A stretch of 64,000 nt of DNA. Source: Bacilli bacterium. Lineage in GTDB: Bacteria > Bacillota_I > Bacilli_A > RF39 > UBA660. Where the stretch lies: assembly GCA_900758495.1 (NCBI GenBank), contig CAAERO010000027.1, positions 14,058 through 78,057 of the forward strand. Reading direction: 5' to 3'. Position numbers and translations under genes: made by a program. Position 1 is the first letter of the stretch; the number at the start of each line of letters is the position of its first letter. The notes beneath the pieces are model-generated. The model did not search any database. It was not told the DNA's origin and worked only from the letters and a program-made list of their open reading frames with translations. Below, in pieces: positions 17,854 through 26,502 of the stretch.

Positions 17854-17892
17854 AAGAACATTCCTCCCTCTAACGTAATGTATGCAAAAAGA

Positions 17893-17923
17893 AAAAAAAT
17901 GCTACATAACAAGAAGCATTTTC
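17893..17923 (-). terminator. Terminator overlapping the traX stop
   Basis: AAAATGCT (17896-17903) pairs with AGCATTTT (17915-17922). On the minus strand a run of T follows. The stem includes the stop codon of the TraX gene. Confidence 0.75.
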
Positions 17924-18573
17924 AGTAATAAAAGATGTAGTGGATAATATAAATAAAAGAAATATTTAAGATTTCTACCACGTTTACCATTATAAAGATA
18001 AAGAAAGAAAAATGATATAATACTATACATTTGGATATCATTTGTTTTTAAAAGCACCACTGATAAAAAATAAAGAATAAAAGATAAAAGTATGTTAGGT
18101 GACAAATAAAAAATAAAGATAGTAGTTATTCCTAATACTGTATAGTCTACATTTAAGAAGATAGCTAATATTGAAAACAAGATATAAAAAAGACTATAGA
18201 AAACTGTTTTATAAAGATATGATTCTAATCCTTTATTATACTTATCAATAATTTTTTTACTAAACTCTATTATCATCATTAAGAGAAAACCTAGTGAGAA
18301 AGTAAATAAAATATTTAAAGTATTACTCTTAAATGCATAATCATAAATAGGTTGCGTAATAAAAGCAAAAATAATTAATCTTAAAAAGTATTTCAGACGA
18401 TTACTACTATTTTTAAACCCTTCTACTAGCAAAAAAGCAAATAGCGGAAAACTAATTCTTCCAATAATTCTAAAAATATCTATATCATTATAAATGATAG
18501 CTCCAATATGATCGATTGTCATAGTAATAATCGCTATCAATTTTAAATCAAAATTAGTCAAATTTTTCTTCAT
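17902..18573 (-). CDS. TraX family membrane protein
   Basis: 223 residues and about seven membrane helices. The N-terminal FDLKLIAIITMTIDHIGAII and RIIGRISFPLFAFLLVEGF match the TraX signature (IDH in the first helix, then GRxxFPxFAFLLxEG). TraX of the F plasmid acetylates pilin; chromosomal Firmicute relatives are of unknown role but likely are membrane acyltransferase-like proteins. GGAGG lies before the ATG. It follows rpsI on the same strand after a strong terminator, so it is probably a separate unit. Confidence 0.88.
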   Translation of the reverse strand: MKKNLTNFDLKLIAIITMTIDHIGAIIYNDIDIFRIIGRISFPLFAFLLVEGFKNSSNRLKYFLRLIIFAFITQPIYDYAFKSNTLNILFTFSLGFLLMMIIEFSKKIIDKYNKGLESYLYKTVFYSLFYILFSILAIFLNVDYTVLGITTIFIFYLSPNILLSFILYFLSVVLLKTNDIQMYSIISFFFLYLYNGKRGRNLKYFFYLYYPLHLLLLKMLLVM

Positions 18574-18582
18574 TTTTCCTCC

Positions 18583-18619
18583 AAAAAAACAAATCCTCGA
18601 AAATATATATTTTCGAGGA
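18583..18619 (-). terminator. Strong terminator after rpsI
   Basis: TCCTCGAAAATA and TATTTTCGAGGA (18594-18619) form a near perfect 12-bp hairpin. On the minus strand it is followed by TTTGTTTTTTT. It ends the rplM-rpsI transcript. Confidence 0.9.
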
Positions 18620-18630
18620 ATAGAAACAAA

Positions 18631-19053
18631 TTAACGTTTTGAAAATTGTGGTGCACGACGTGCTTTTTTAAGTCCTGGTTTCTTACGTTCCTTCTTACGT
18701 GGATCTCTTGTAATAAATCCTTCTTTCTTAAGAATTTTACGGAAGCTATTTTCTGCATCAGCTGGAGTTGCAGCATCATAAATTAATAATGCTTTAGTAA
18801 TACCATGTCTTACTGCTCCTGCTTGTCCAGAACATCCACCACCTGATACATTAGCTGTTACATCAAACATATCTCTTGTATTTGTAACATCAAGTGGTTG
18901 AGTTAAATCCATTACCATAGTGTCATGTGGAAAATACTCATTTACGTCACGACCATTGATAGTTATCTTACCAGTTCCTTTTGTAAGAGTTACACGAGCA
19001 ACTGATGTTTTTCTTCTACCTGTTCCAGTATATACTTGTTTTTCTTTTGCCAT
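18631..19053 (-). CDS. rpsI: 30S ribosomal protein S9
   Basis: 140 residues, slightly longer than usual at the N-terminus. It carries the S9 signatures GTGRRKTSVARV, INGRDVNEYFP, the SGGGCSGQAGAVRHGITKAL stretch and the basic tail KKERKKPGLKKARRAPQFSKR that reaches the P-site tRNA. AAGGAGG precedes the ATG, and it follows rplM by 12 bases, the universal rplM-rpsI order. Confidence 0.98.
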   Translation of the reverse strand: MAKEKQVYTGTGRRKTSVARVTLTKGTGKITINGRDVNEYFPHDTMVMDLTQPLDVTNTRDMFDVTANVSGGGCSGQAGAVRHGITKALLIYDAATPADAENSFRKILKKEGFITRDPRKKERKKPGLKKARRAPQFSKR

Positions 19054-19065
19054 AACTTAACCTCC

Positions 19066-19494
19066 TTAAATATCCATTTCTTCTGGTTTTTGAGCCATAT
19101 GAGGATGATTTTCTCCTGCATATACAAATAATTTCTTGTACATACTACGTCCTAAACGATTCTTAGGTAACATTCCTTTAACAGCTTTTTCTACCATTTC
19201 TTCAGGATAACGTTCTACCATTTCTTTAGCAGTACGAATTCTTAAACCACCTGGGTATTGAGAGTGATTATAATACTTCTTATCTTCCATTTTATTACCA
19301 GTTAATAATACTTTAGAAGCATTAACAATGATAACATAATCACCACAATCAATATGAGGTGTATAAGTAGGCTTATGTTTACCACGTAGTAAAACTGCAG
19401 CTTTACTAGCAACACGTCCTAAAGGTTTTCCTTCAGCGTCAATTACATACCAATTTCTTGTAACTGTTTCCTTTTTTTGCATATAACTATTCAT
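19066..19494 (-). CDS. rplM: 50S ribosomal protein L13
   Basis: 142 residues. Conserved L13 segments: RNWYVIDAEGKPLGRVAS, LRGKHKPTYTPHIDCGDYV, YPGGLRIRTAKEM and VKGMLPKNRLGR. Start placed at ATG 19494 because AAAGGAG stands just before it and it gives the usual L13 length; an in-frame ATG 36 bases upstream would fall in the leader. Forms an operon with rpsI. Confidence 0.98.
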   Translation of the reverse strand: MNSYMQKKETVTRNWYVIDAEGKPLGRVASKAAVLLRGKHKPTYTPHIDCGDYVIIVNASKVLLTGNKMEDKKYYNHSQYPGGLRIRTAKEMVERYPEEMVEKAVKGMLPKNRLGRSMYKKLFVYAGENHPHMAQKPEEMDI

Positions 19495-19562
19495 AATTTT
19501 TTCTCCTTTACTTAAACCGAACGTTCCCACCGTTCAATTTATGTGGGGATTTAAATGTACCG
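19495..19562 (-). promoter_or_regulatory. Putative L13 leader (autoregulatory mRNA structure)
   Basis: The transcript leader between the promoter and rplM can fold CCCCAC with GGTGGG (about 19527-19548) or, in the alternative, GAAC with GTTC (about 19518-19534). Firmicute rplM genes often have such an L13 leader for feedback by L13. Identification rests on position and pairing only. Confidence 0.5.
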
Positions 19563-19568
19563 ATTAAA

Positions 19569-19596
19569 ATTATACCATAATCTTTATATTTGTCAA
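19569..19596 (-). promoter_or_regulatory. Promoter of rplM-rpsI
   Basis: TTGACA (19591-19596), 16 bases, extended -10 TGGTATAAT (TATAAT at 19569-19574). The -35 overlaps the truA stop, so ribosomal genes start from within the end of the upstream gene. Confidence 0.8.
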
Positions 19597-20339
19597 CTTC
19601 TTAGCTTAATATTTTTCAAATAAAGTCCCTCTGCTTTAGCAGTTGCTCCATATTTACCTCTTATTTTACTATCTAAAATTTCTTTTACTAATTCTTTATC
19701 TATTTTACCTGTTCCTACTTTAAGTAAAATACCTACCATATTTCTTACTTGATATCTTAAAAAACCGTTACCCACAAAGGTAAATATAATTTCATCTTGA
19801 TAGTAATCATCTTTTTTAATACTAGCTTCCGTTATTGTTCTAATACAATTATCTTTAATACTATTTTCTGTCACAAAAGCTCTAAAATCATGAGTTCCCA
19901 CAAAATACTTTATTGCTTCCTCCATTGCTTCTAAATTAAGCGGATAGTTATGCTGATAGCAATAATTTCTTCTTAGTGGGTTATATTCCCCCATATTTAA
20001 ATGATATTCATAAGTTTTCTCTAAAACAAAATATCTAGCATGAAAGTCATTACTTACTATTTCAGTCTTAAAAACATGAATATCACAAGGTAAATATCTA
20101 TTCATTGCTCGTTTAAGTTGCTTTTCACTAATTGCTACTTCCATATCTAAATGAGCTACTTGATGATAAGCATGAACTCCTTTATCAGTTCTTCCACTAG
20201 CAGTTACTTTTACTTTCTTGTCATTATTTATTTTAGTAGCAGCCTTTTCTAACTCTTCTTGAATAGTTCTATATCCTGGTTGAGTCTGATAACCATGAAA
20301 CAAACTTCCATCATAAGAAAAATGTATTAAAAATCTCAT
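19593..20339 (-). CDS. truA: tRNA pseudouridine synthase A
   Basis: 248 residues, normal length. TruA motifs: FSYDGSLFHGYQTQPGYRTI at the start, catalytic Asp in ASGRTDKGVHA (about 54-64), RYFVLEKTYEYHLNMG, and near the end FLRYQVRNMVGILLKVGTGK. Makes pseudouridine at positions 38-40 of tRNA anticodon stems. AGAGAGG precedes the ATG. It starts one base after the stop of the EcfA2-like gene, as expected for the ecfA1-ecfA2-ecfT-truA-rplM-rpsI block, except that ecfT is missing. Confidence 0.97.
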   Translation of the reverse strand: MRFLIHFSYDGSLFHGYQTQPGYRTIQEELEKAATKINNDKKVKVTASGRTDKGVHAYHQVAHLDMEVAISEKQLKRAMNRYLPCDIHVFKTEIVSNDFHARYFVLEKTYEYHLNMGEYNPLRRNYCYQHNYPLNLEAMEEAIKYFVGTHDFRAFVTENSIKDNCIRTITEASIKKDDYYQDEIIFTFVGNGFLRYQVRNMVGILLKVGTGKIDKELVKEILDSKIRGKYGATAKAEGLYLKNIKLRS

Positions 20340-20340
20340 T

Positions 20341-21138
20341 CTACTTAACCTCTCTATATATATCTTTCATTAAATCTTTTATATCTTTTCTATGATCTAA
20401 TTTAATCTTTTTCATCTTCTCCACTAGTTTTATAAATGAAACTATCTTAGGTAATTCATAACCTAATTCTTTTTCATTAAATAAATAATAGTAAACACTC
20501 TCCGTAAGTCCTTCTTGATACAACTTACCATCTTTTAATATTACTAAATATCTAGTAATTTCATATAGTAAATCTTGATTATCACTAGTAATTATTATTG
20601 TCTTATGAAACTTATCTTTAAGACGTTCTAATATTCTAATTAATTTACTTTTTTCCTTCTCATCAAAGTAAATAAATGGATTTTCAAGAAGTAATACTTC
20701 AGGATTATATAAAAATGCTAAGGAAAGTTGAAACCATTTCTTCTCACTAGATGATAAAGTAGTAATTGTTCTTTTTAGTAATGATTTATTAAGTCCTACT
20801 ATTTTTAAAGCCCCTACTATCTTATCATCTATATTTACTACTTTAGCAGAATTAGAAAAAATAAAATATCTTAAATATTCTTCCACAGTATACAAAGGAT
20901 ATTCTAAATTAAACTCCAATGGAACATAATAAATTCTACTTTTATAATAGTCTTGTTTCTTTTTAATAACTCTTTCTTTATCAAAATAAACAGTTCCACT
21001 AAATTCGTTAGAAAAAGAAATAACTTTTAGTATTTCTTCTTGATTAGTACCTGTTATACCTGTTATTACTGATGAAGGTATATTAATAGAAACATCATTC
21101 AATTTATTTGTTTTAATATGCGAAAGTTTTATTTCCAT
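20341..21138 (-). CDS. Degenerate EcfA2-like ABC ATPase homologue (catalytic motifs lost)
   Basis: 265 residues with the overall plan of an ECF transporter ATPase, in the place where ecfA2 normally lies upstream of truA. The key sites are gone. Walker A is GITGTNQEEI, so Lys and Ser/Thr are replaced by Gln and Glu. The signature is LSSSE instead of LSGGQ. Walker B and its Glu read LLLENP instead of LLLDEP. The switch His in IIITSDNQ is absent. It can hardly hydrolyse ATP. It overlaps the EcfA1-like gene by 10 bases and abuts truA, so it is kept under operon control. Role: perhaps a structural pseudo-ATPase; no EcfT partner is in the window. Confidence 0.75.
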   Translation of the reverse strand: MEIKLSHIKTNKLNDVSINIPSSVITGITGTNQEEILKVISFSNEFSGTVYFDKERVIKKKQDYYKSRIYYVPLEFNLEYPLYTVEEYLRYFIFSNSAKVVNIDDKIVGALKIVGLNKSLLKRTITTLSSSEKKWFQLSLAFLYNPEVLLLENPFIYFDEKEKSKLIRILERLKDKFHKTIIITSDNQDLLYEITRYLVILKDGKLYQEGLTESVYYYLFNEKELGYELPKIVSFIKLVEKMKKIKLDHRKDIKDLMKDIYREVK

Positions 21139-21914
21139 AACATCTCCACCATTTCTTTTTGATTTAAAATAATTTTATCGACTAAATTATAATACTTTAA
21201 TTTTAAAGATAAATCAATCATAAATGGTAAGCGAAAGCCTAGTCTGTTGAGCATACTATCGTCACTTAGAACAGTTAGTATATCCCCTTCTTTTACTATC
21301 TTTCCTTTATCTAATATTGATAAGTCTACATTAGAAAAATATGTTGGTACTTCTAAATTGTTAGTCATACAAACAAATACTACTTTATCTTTATATTTAT
21401 TAAATATTTTGGCTAGGAATTTCAACTCATCAGCTTTTAGATATTTAAATATATCATCTAGTAATATTACTTCTGGACTATAAAGAAAGGCACAGGCAAG
21501 ACTTAACTTTATTTTAGTATATTTATCAAGTTCTATTATTTTTTTATTTTCTTCTCTTGTTAATTGGAATAGTGATAAGATTCTTCTTTTCTCTTTGGTG
21601 ATACTATCTTCACTTATATTTAATCTATTTAAAGTAAAGATTATTTCTTCTTTTATAGTTTCAGTTTTAAATACTTCTTCTTCAAAAATAGTTTGAATTT
21701 TATGTGGATATTGTCTAGAATTTATTTTTTCTACAAATGTTCTATTAACTCTAATCATTTCATCTGTTTTAATTATACCTGATAATACTTTTATTAAAAG
21801 AGTTTTATAGGAATTACTAGCCCCAGCAATAAATGCTATAGAACCAGTTTTAAAAGTTTTATTTATTCCAGCAAAGGGTGCTATTTGTAAATTTTCAACA
21901 GTTAGTAAGGACAC
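21129..21914 (-). CDS. Degenerate EcfA1-like ABC ATPase homologue
   Basis: 261 residues from GTG at 21914, which shares a base with the stop of the SDR gene (TAGTG). ABC ATPase fold, in the usual ecfA1 position. Walker A GASNSYKTLL keeps the Lys-Thr but has lost two Gly. The signature region is LDKYTKIKLSLA instead of LSGGQ. Walker B is VILLDD (Asp for the catalytic Glu). The switch His position in CMTNNLE is Asn. Partial nucleotide binding may remain; hydrolysis is unlikely. The gene overlaps the second degenerate ATPase, and both frames are intact, so the pair is maintained and not decayed. Confidence 0.75.
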   Translation of the reverse strand: MSLLTVENLQIAPFAGINKTFKTGSIAFIAGASNSYKTLLIKVLSGIIKTDEMIRVNRTFVEKINSRQYPHKIQTIFEEEVFKTETIKEEIIFTLNRLNISEDSITKEKRRILSLFQLTREENKKIIELDKYTKIKLSLACAFLYSPEVILLDDIFKYLKADELKFLAKIFNKYKDKVVFVCMTNNLEVPTYFSNVDLSILDKGKIVKEGDILTVLSDDSMLNRLGFRLPFMIDLSLKLKYYNLVDKIILNQKEMVEMLWK

Positions 21915-22666
21915 TATTTTTCCTTCTTTTTCTGGATATGATAAGCTATTTTAGCAATCATTTTATCACTAGCAAAGTGAGAAATAAATTTTGTTAATTT
22001 CATCATTGTTCCTGGAATAATAACTGTTTTTCCTTGTAAACATTTTTTTATAGCATATTCTGCTACATATTTACTTGATAACGGTTTAACTGAAAAAGTA
22101 ACTCCTGCACGTTCATTAAAGTTAGTAGCAACAGGTCCTGGACATAAAACAGATATTTGAACATTACTTTTACATCGTCTTAATTCCTCATTAATGGCAA
22201 GACTTAAACGATAAACATAACTCTTACTAGCATAATAACTAGAGAGAAGTGGTCCTGAAAAGAAAGCTGCACTACTAGCAACATTTAAGATAATTCCTCT
22301 ATCTTTCTTTTTCATTTCTTTTAAATAAAGCTTTGTTAGAATATGCAAAGCATTTATATTAACGTTTAACATTTCTAGTTCTTTCTCTAAATCAGTTTCA
22401 TCAAAAGAGCCAAATATTCCATATCCTGCATTATTGATTAACAAATCAATATCATATTTTTTTGTTAATTCAAAAACTTCTTTAACATTTTCTAATTTAC
22501 TAAGATCTTTAACTATTATTTTCACATCAGTATTTAATTGTTTCTTTATTTCTTCTAAGGCTTTTTCACTCCTGGCAACCAATATTAAATCGTATCCCAT
22601 ATGACTAAGTGTTACAGCCATATCTCTACCGATTCCACTCGATGCCCCTGTAATCATCGCTCTCAT
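21914..22666 (-). CDS. Short-chain dehydrogenase/reductase (DltE/YqjQ-like)
   Basis: About 250 residues. Classical SDR features: TGASSGIG nucleotide loop at the start, NNAGYG (about 81-86), catalytic Ser in NVASSAAFFSGP, YYASKSYV giving the YxxxK pair, and the CPGPVATNF turn. A basic C-terminal tail is present. The substrate is unknown; relatives are annotated as oxidoreductases acting on small carbonyls or sterol-like compounds. Start chosen at ATG 22666 (AGGTGAT seven bases before). First gene of the SDR-EcfA1-like-EcfA2-like-truA run, with overlapping ends. Confidence 0.9.
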   Translation of the reverse strand: MRAMITGASSGIGRDMAVTLSHMGYDLILVARSEKALEEIKKQLNTDVKIIVKDLSKLENVKEVFELTKKYDIDLLINNAGYGIFGSFDETDLEKELEMLNVNINALHILTKLYLKEMKKKDRGIILNVASSAAFFSGPLLSSYYASKSYVYRLSLAINEELRRCKSNVQISVLCPGPVATNFNERAGVTFSVKPLSSKYVAEYAIKKCLQGKTVIIPGTMMKLTKFISHFASDKMIAKIAYHIQKKKEK

Positions 22667-22678
22667 CCTTGGTATCAC

Positions 22679-22935
22679 CTCATATCATCATTGTACCAAT
22701 TTTCATCAGAAAAGTCATCTATTAATAATTTTTTTTACAATTCACGTTAATATAAACAAATGATTAAAGTGATATATTTTATAAAATTAATATTAGCAGT
22801 TTTTTTGTTTACTAACCAGTTGTAGTTCAATTTAATAAAAACAAAAATAATACTCCACCGTTAGATAGAGTCTTTGCCTTATTTTTTTCACTATATGATA
22901 CTAGCAATATAATTTAGTAGATTTTAAATATCTTA
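22679..22935. other. Intergenic stretch with nothing recognised
   Basis: 257 AT-rich bases between the SDR gene and the M3-like peptidase gene. It should hold the SDR promoter, but I see no convincing -35/-10 pair, no stable hairpin and no small gene with a ribosome site. Confidence 0.4.
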
Positions 22936-23982
22936 TCATATACTTTTACTTTTTTTCTCTTTATATTTTTTACGGCTAATAACTTCTTTCTTATAACAAT
23001 TTGTTAATTTACTAATAGTTTCATCAGTAATTTTTATCTTTCCATCTTTGACTATTGGAACACCAATTGTTTCTAAAGTCTTTAAATCATTATCACTAGT
23101 TATATCGCTATGTCCTAACACATCTATTAAAGATGATAATTTTTGAATGTTTTTTGTATTTTCTTTAATTTGACTGTGAAAATCACTGGCAAGAATTGTT
23201 CCAATTACGTATCTTTGTCTTTGTGGAAAAGAAAGGACTCCTTTTCTTATAATAGAATCAAAATATTTTACTCCCCTTTCAAAAAACAATTCATAAAGTT
23301 TAGAATTTTTATTCATAGAATTCAAATAATCTAGCAAGATATCTTGTGTAAGATGGCCATTGCTCTTCTGGTATAATTTTAATAATTCTCTTTCAAAAAG
23401 AATAGCACCTGCATCATCTACTGTTTCAACTAAGCGATTATTCTTATATATTGATATTTCATTTTCATCATAACAGCTATTTTTAATAAGATAATCTTCT
23501 AATAATAATTCCATGGAAATTGTTGATGTTTCACCCAAAAATTGTTTTATTATACTATTTTGATTTTTAGGTTGACTAAACTTATGCGTAATTTCGTGAG
23601 TAATAGTAAAAGCATCTTCCAAAGTAGAAAAATAATCAATATTAACATTACCATTTTCTCTTACTTCAGATTGATTTTTTAAAGTACCCTTTTGAAATTT
23701 AACGGAATATTCATCTTTACCATCATAGTTTTTTTCCTGTAATATATTTAGAAACATCTCTGAATATTCTTTTTTTATACTTTTAAAAAAATCTGTGGTT
23801 AATCTAACTGATTCATCTATTGGTACTTCAACAGTATAATCTTTTCTTCCTAAATCAGGCGTATTATTAACTACAATTTCTGCTAGTTTAGTAATCTCTT
23901 CAAAAAATTGCAACTGATATTCTATATTTCTATCTGTTATTGCATTTTTAATTGCAAGATTTAATTTATCATAATAGTTCAT
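22936..23982 (-). CDS. M3-like zinc metallopeptidase
   Basis: 348 residues. The gluzincin pattern is visible: HEITHKF (HExxH, about residues 130-136) followed about 24 residues later by GETSTISMELLLEDYL, which matches the third zinc ligand region EtaST..nE.LL of M3 oligoendopeptidases (PepF). It is far shorter than PepF (about 600 residues) because the long N-terminal part is reduced. No signal peptide is seen, so it should act in the cytoplasm. A very basic tail (KKYKEKKSKS) ends the protein. Ribosome site is weak. Transcribed separately from its neighbours. Confidence 0.72.
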   Translation of the reverse strand: MNYYDKLNLAIKNAITDRNIEYQLQFFEEITKLAEIVVNNTPDLGRKDYTVEVPIDESVRLTTDFFKSIKKEYSEMFLNILQEKNYDGKDEYSVKFQKGTLKNQSEVRENGNVNIDYFSTLEDAFTITHEITHKFSQPKNQNSIIKQFLGETSTISMELLLEDYLIKNSCYDENEISIYKNNRLVETVDDAGAILFERELLKLYQKSNGHLTQDILLDYLNSMNKNSKLYELFFERGVKYFDSIIRKGVLSFPQRQRYVIGTILASDFHSQIKENTKNIQKLSSLIDVLGHSDITSDNDLKTLETIGVPIVKDGKIKITDETISKLTNCYKKEVISRKKYKEKKSKSI

Positions 23983-24009
23983 ATAACTTTCACTTTCTAT
24001 GTTGTTACA

Positions 24010-24030
24010 AAAAAGGATATTTCTATCCTA
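24010..24030 (-). terminator. Terminator after the GH31 gene
   Basis: AGGATA (24014-24019) pairs with TATCCT (24024-24029) with a short loop, followed on the minus strand by TTTTTTGT. Confidence 0.7.
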
Positions 24031-26454
24031 AACTTGTTCTATGTATTCTAATAATTTTAAGAATAAATTCATATATTCTCTTGATAATGATGACCTTCTT
24101 AGTTTTCTAATAGCAATTCTTTTGTTTTTAATTGGTAAATCAGAGAAGATTATAGCTGCTATTTTTTCCTTTAAATAAGTATTAATCTGTAGGTCCATTA
24201 AGATACTATTTATATCTTCATTAATCAGACGAACAGCATCTATTTCAATATCTTTACCACGACACATTAATGTCAGCTGACCTATTGTATTAATATTTTT
24301 TAATTCTACTACAAAATCATTATCTTCAATATACATCGATTCTATCTTTATCTCTTTATCGTTATAAAAAGCCTTTACTTCTTCTGCTTTTTTAGTGTTT
24401 CTAAATCTAAAACGATAATTTCTCTTAAGAGGAACTACTCCACTTTTTCCCTCTACTGAACGAACAATAACAGTATAGTTATTCTTCATATAATTATAAT
24501 CAATATCAGTTTTTAGATATAATCCTTCTTTATATAAGGAAGTAATACCATCATCTTCATATAAAGTATAAATATTTGAACGACCTGGAAAAATATGAAT
24601 TTCAAAATCAAGAGGAAGACCGACGTTATTTTTATCACTTCTATTTGATAAGGGAATTATTGCTCCACTTTTTGCAAATACAGGATAATCTTCTTCACGA
24701 TAGAAAGAAACATATTTCTTATCTCCTGGAAATTTCTTACCTGTCTTAAAATCATACCAAGTTCCTTCTGGGATATAAAATTCATGAATTGTTCGGTTCA
24801 TTGTTAAATCTTTTTTCTTTATAATTGGACAGATTAATAATTCTTTTCCAAAGAAGTATTGATATCTATATTTATTATCATCAATAACCCAAGGATAGCG
24901 ATAATAAAATGGTTCTACTAAACATTTTCCTTCCTTATAATAACGATAGCTTTCAGTATATAAATATGGAATTAATCTATGTCTAAATCTTAAATAGTCA
25001 TTAACTATTGTCTCAGTTTTAACATCCCATCTCCAAGGTTCTCTCTTATAATAGATACCTCTTGCTGCATGAAATCTTAATATTGGACTGAAACAACCTA
25101 ATTCAACATAACGAATATAAAGTTCACTTTCTTCTACACCACCATGGTTTCCACCAACATCGTGACTCCAGAATGAGACACCTATATTACTAGCACTTAA
25201 TGTACTAGATGATATTTCTCTTAGACCTTCCCAAGATATTTCACTACTTCCTGCGTATAATATTGGATAACGATGTGGCGCATAAAGTCCATTTCTTGCT
25301 AAAAACATACTTCGTTTTGCGGGGTTTCTTCCTGAATCCAAGTAATTATAATGATTGTAAGCTAATAATTTATAAATATCATTATCAGGAGTATAATCAT
25401 GAAAGAAGAAATCTACACCTACGTTTTCAAGAGGATGTAAAAACATCTTAAAATATATATCTAACAACTTTGGATTCAAAGGATCAAATAAAATTATTTT
25501 ATTATCGGTAATATTTAAATATTGACAAGCTTGTTGATAATAAGCTTCGTGTGGATAGATGCCTTCTTTAGGATCTACTTCTAAGCCAACTCTTACATTA
25601 TGTTCATGTAAAGTGTCTATAAATTCTTTAGGGTTAGGAAATAAATTGGCATTAAAAGTAAAACCTGTATGGAGATTTTTATTTTCACCAACATCACGAT
25701 AATGCCAATCTTTATCTAAAAGAAAGATAGCAAGTGGTACTTTCCTTCGTTCAAAGTGACTAACTATATCCATAGCTTTTTCCGTATCATAGGTAGTGTT
25801 CCTACTCCACCAGTTACCTAAAGCATAGCGTGGTATTAATGATGGCCTACCAGTTAGTTTAAAGTAGTCACTAAGAGCTGCAGGGAAATCTTTATTATAC
25901 ATAAAAACATAAATATCGACACTACCTTTTTCTCTATTTTCTAAAGTACCATCTTCTAAAAATAGGAAACTATTAGAATCATCAATAGAAGCAAAACCTT
26001 CAAGTGAGTAAAGACCTCTTTTTAAGTATTGTGATAGAGGGACATCTTCACTTACCATATTTCCACCCATATTTCTAGCTTCTGGATGACCATAATACCA
26101 ATCTCTATTTTCATTTTCATTAACACTGCTTAAAAGAGTTATTTTAAGATTCTTCATAGGATCTACTTTACTTCCTGTAAAAGGCATTTCTTTAACATAC
26201 ATAAGCCGAAAATATTTAGTCGTTATTTCTAAAAATTTAGGATCTTGCTTAACTTGATAATTAGGATAATCAAAAGAACGATATAATACAAGTTGACTAG
26301 GGTTATCTACAAAATGACCAGTCTCACTATATTCAAGCCTAATCAGACGTTCAGATAACATAGTAAACCGATACTTTTCTCCTTTGATAATACACTTTTC
26401 ATCACTCTTTGCTTTTTTTATATTTTGTTCAAATTGCTTTCCAAGCGGATACAT
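24028..26454 (-). CDS. Glycoside hydrolase family 31 protein with altered acid/base site
   Basis: 808 residues. The GH31 (beta/alpha)8 core is plain: GNWWSRNTTYDTEKAMDIV, KDWHYRDVGE, the nucleophile region VDFFFHDYTPD (about 346-356), then NIGVSFWSHDVGGNHGG and CFSPILRFHAARG. The N-terminal beta domain and two C-terminal beta domains are present, plus an extra helical C-terminal tail of about 70 residues. Family members hydrolyse alpha-glucosides or alpha-xylosides. The usual acid/base segment FSGDT aligns with YAGSSE here, so the expected Asp is Ser. No signal peptide, so cytoplasmic. AGGAAGGATGA precedes the ATG. Either the enzyme uses another residue (the next Glu) or is altered in activity. 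Confidence 0.88.
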   Translation of the reverse strand: MYPLGKQFEQNIKKAKSDEKCIIKGEKYRFTMLSERLIRLEYSETGHFVDNPSQLVLYRSFDYPNYQVKQDPKFLEITTKYFRLMYVKEMPFTGSKVDPMKNLKITLLSSVNENENRDWYYGHPEARNMGGNMVSEDVPLSQYLKRGLYSLEGFASIDDSNSFLFLEDGTLENREKGSVDIYVFMYNKDFPAALSDYFKLTGRPSLIPRYALGNWWSRNTTYDTEKAMDIVSHFERRKVPLAIFLLDKDWHYRDVGENKNLHTGFTFNANLFPNPKEFIDTLHEHNVRVGLEVDPKEGIYPHEAYYQQACQYLNITDNKIILFDPLNPKLLDIYFKMFLHPLENVGVDFFFHDYTPDNDIYKLLAYNHYNYLDSGRNPAKRSMFLARNGLYAPHRYPILYAGSSEISWEGLREISSSTLSASNIGVSFWSHDVGGNHGGVEESELYIRYVELGCFSPILRFHAARGIYYKREPWRWDVKTETIVNDYLRFRHRLIPYLYTESYRYYKEGKCLVEPFYYRYPWVIDDNKYRYQYFFGKELLICPIIKKKDLTMNRTIHEFYIPEGTWYDFKTGKKFPGDKKYVSFYREEDYPVFAKSGAIIPLSNRSDKNNVGLPLDFEIHIFPGRSNIYTLYEDDGITSLYKEGLYLKTDIDYNYMKNNYTVIVRSVEGKSGVVPLKRNYRFRFRNTKKAEEVKAFYNDKEIKIESMYIEDNDFVVELKNINTIGQLTLMCRGKDIEIDAVRLINEDINSILMDLQINTYLKEKIAAIIFSDLPIKNKRIAIRKLRRSSLSREYMNLFLKLLEYIEQV

Positions 26455-26502
26455 CTATATCATCCTTCCTATTCTTCTACTTTATATTAACATATTTTGA
26501 CT

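Noticed and set aside
19495..19530. An earlier rplM start at 19530
   Set aside because: It lies within the leader, has no ribosome site and would add residues foreign to L13.
22739..22830. A short plus-strand reading frame starting near 22759
   Set aside because: Only about 21 codons, no ribosome site and no recognisable product.
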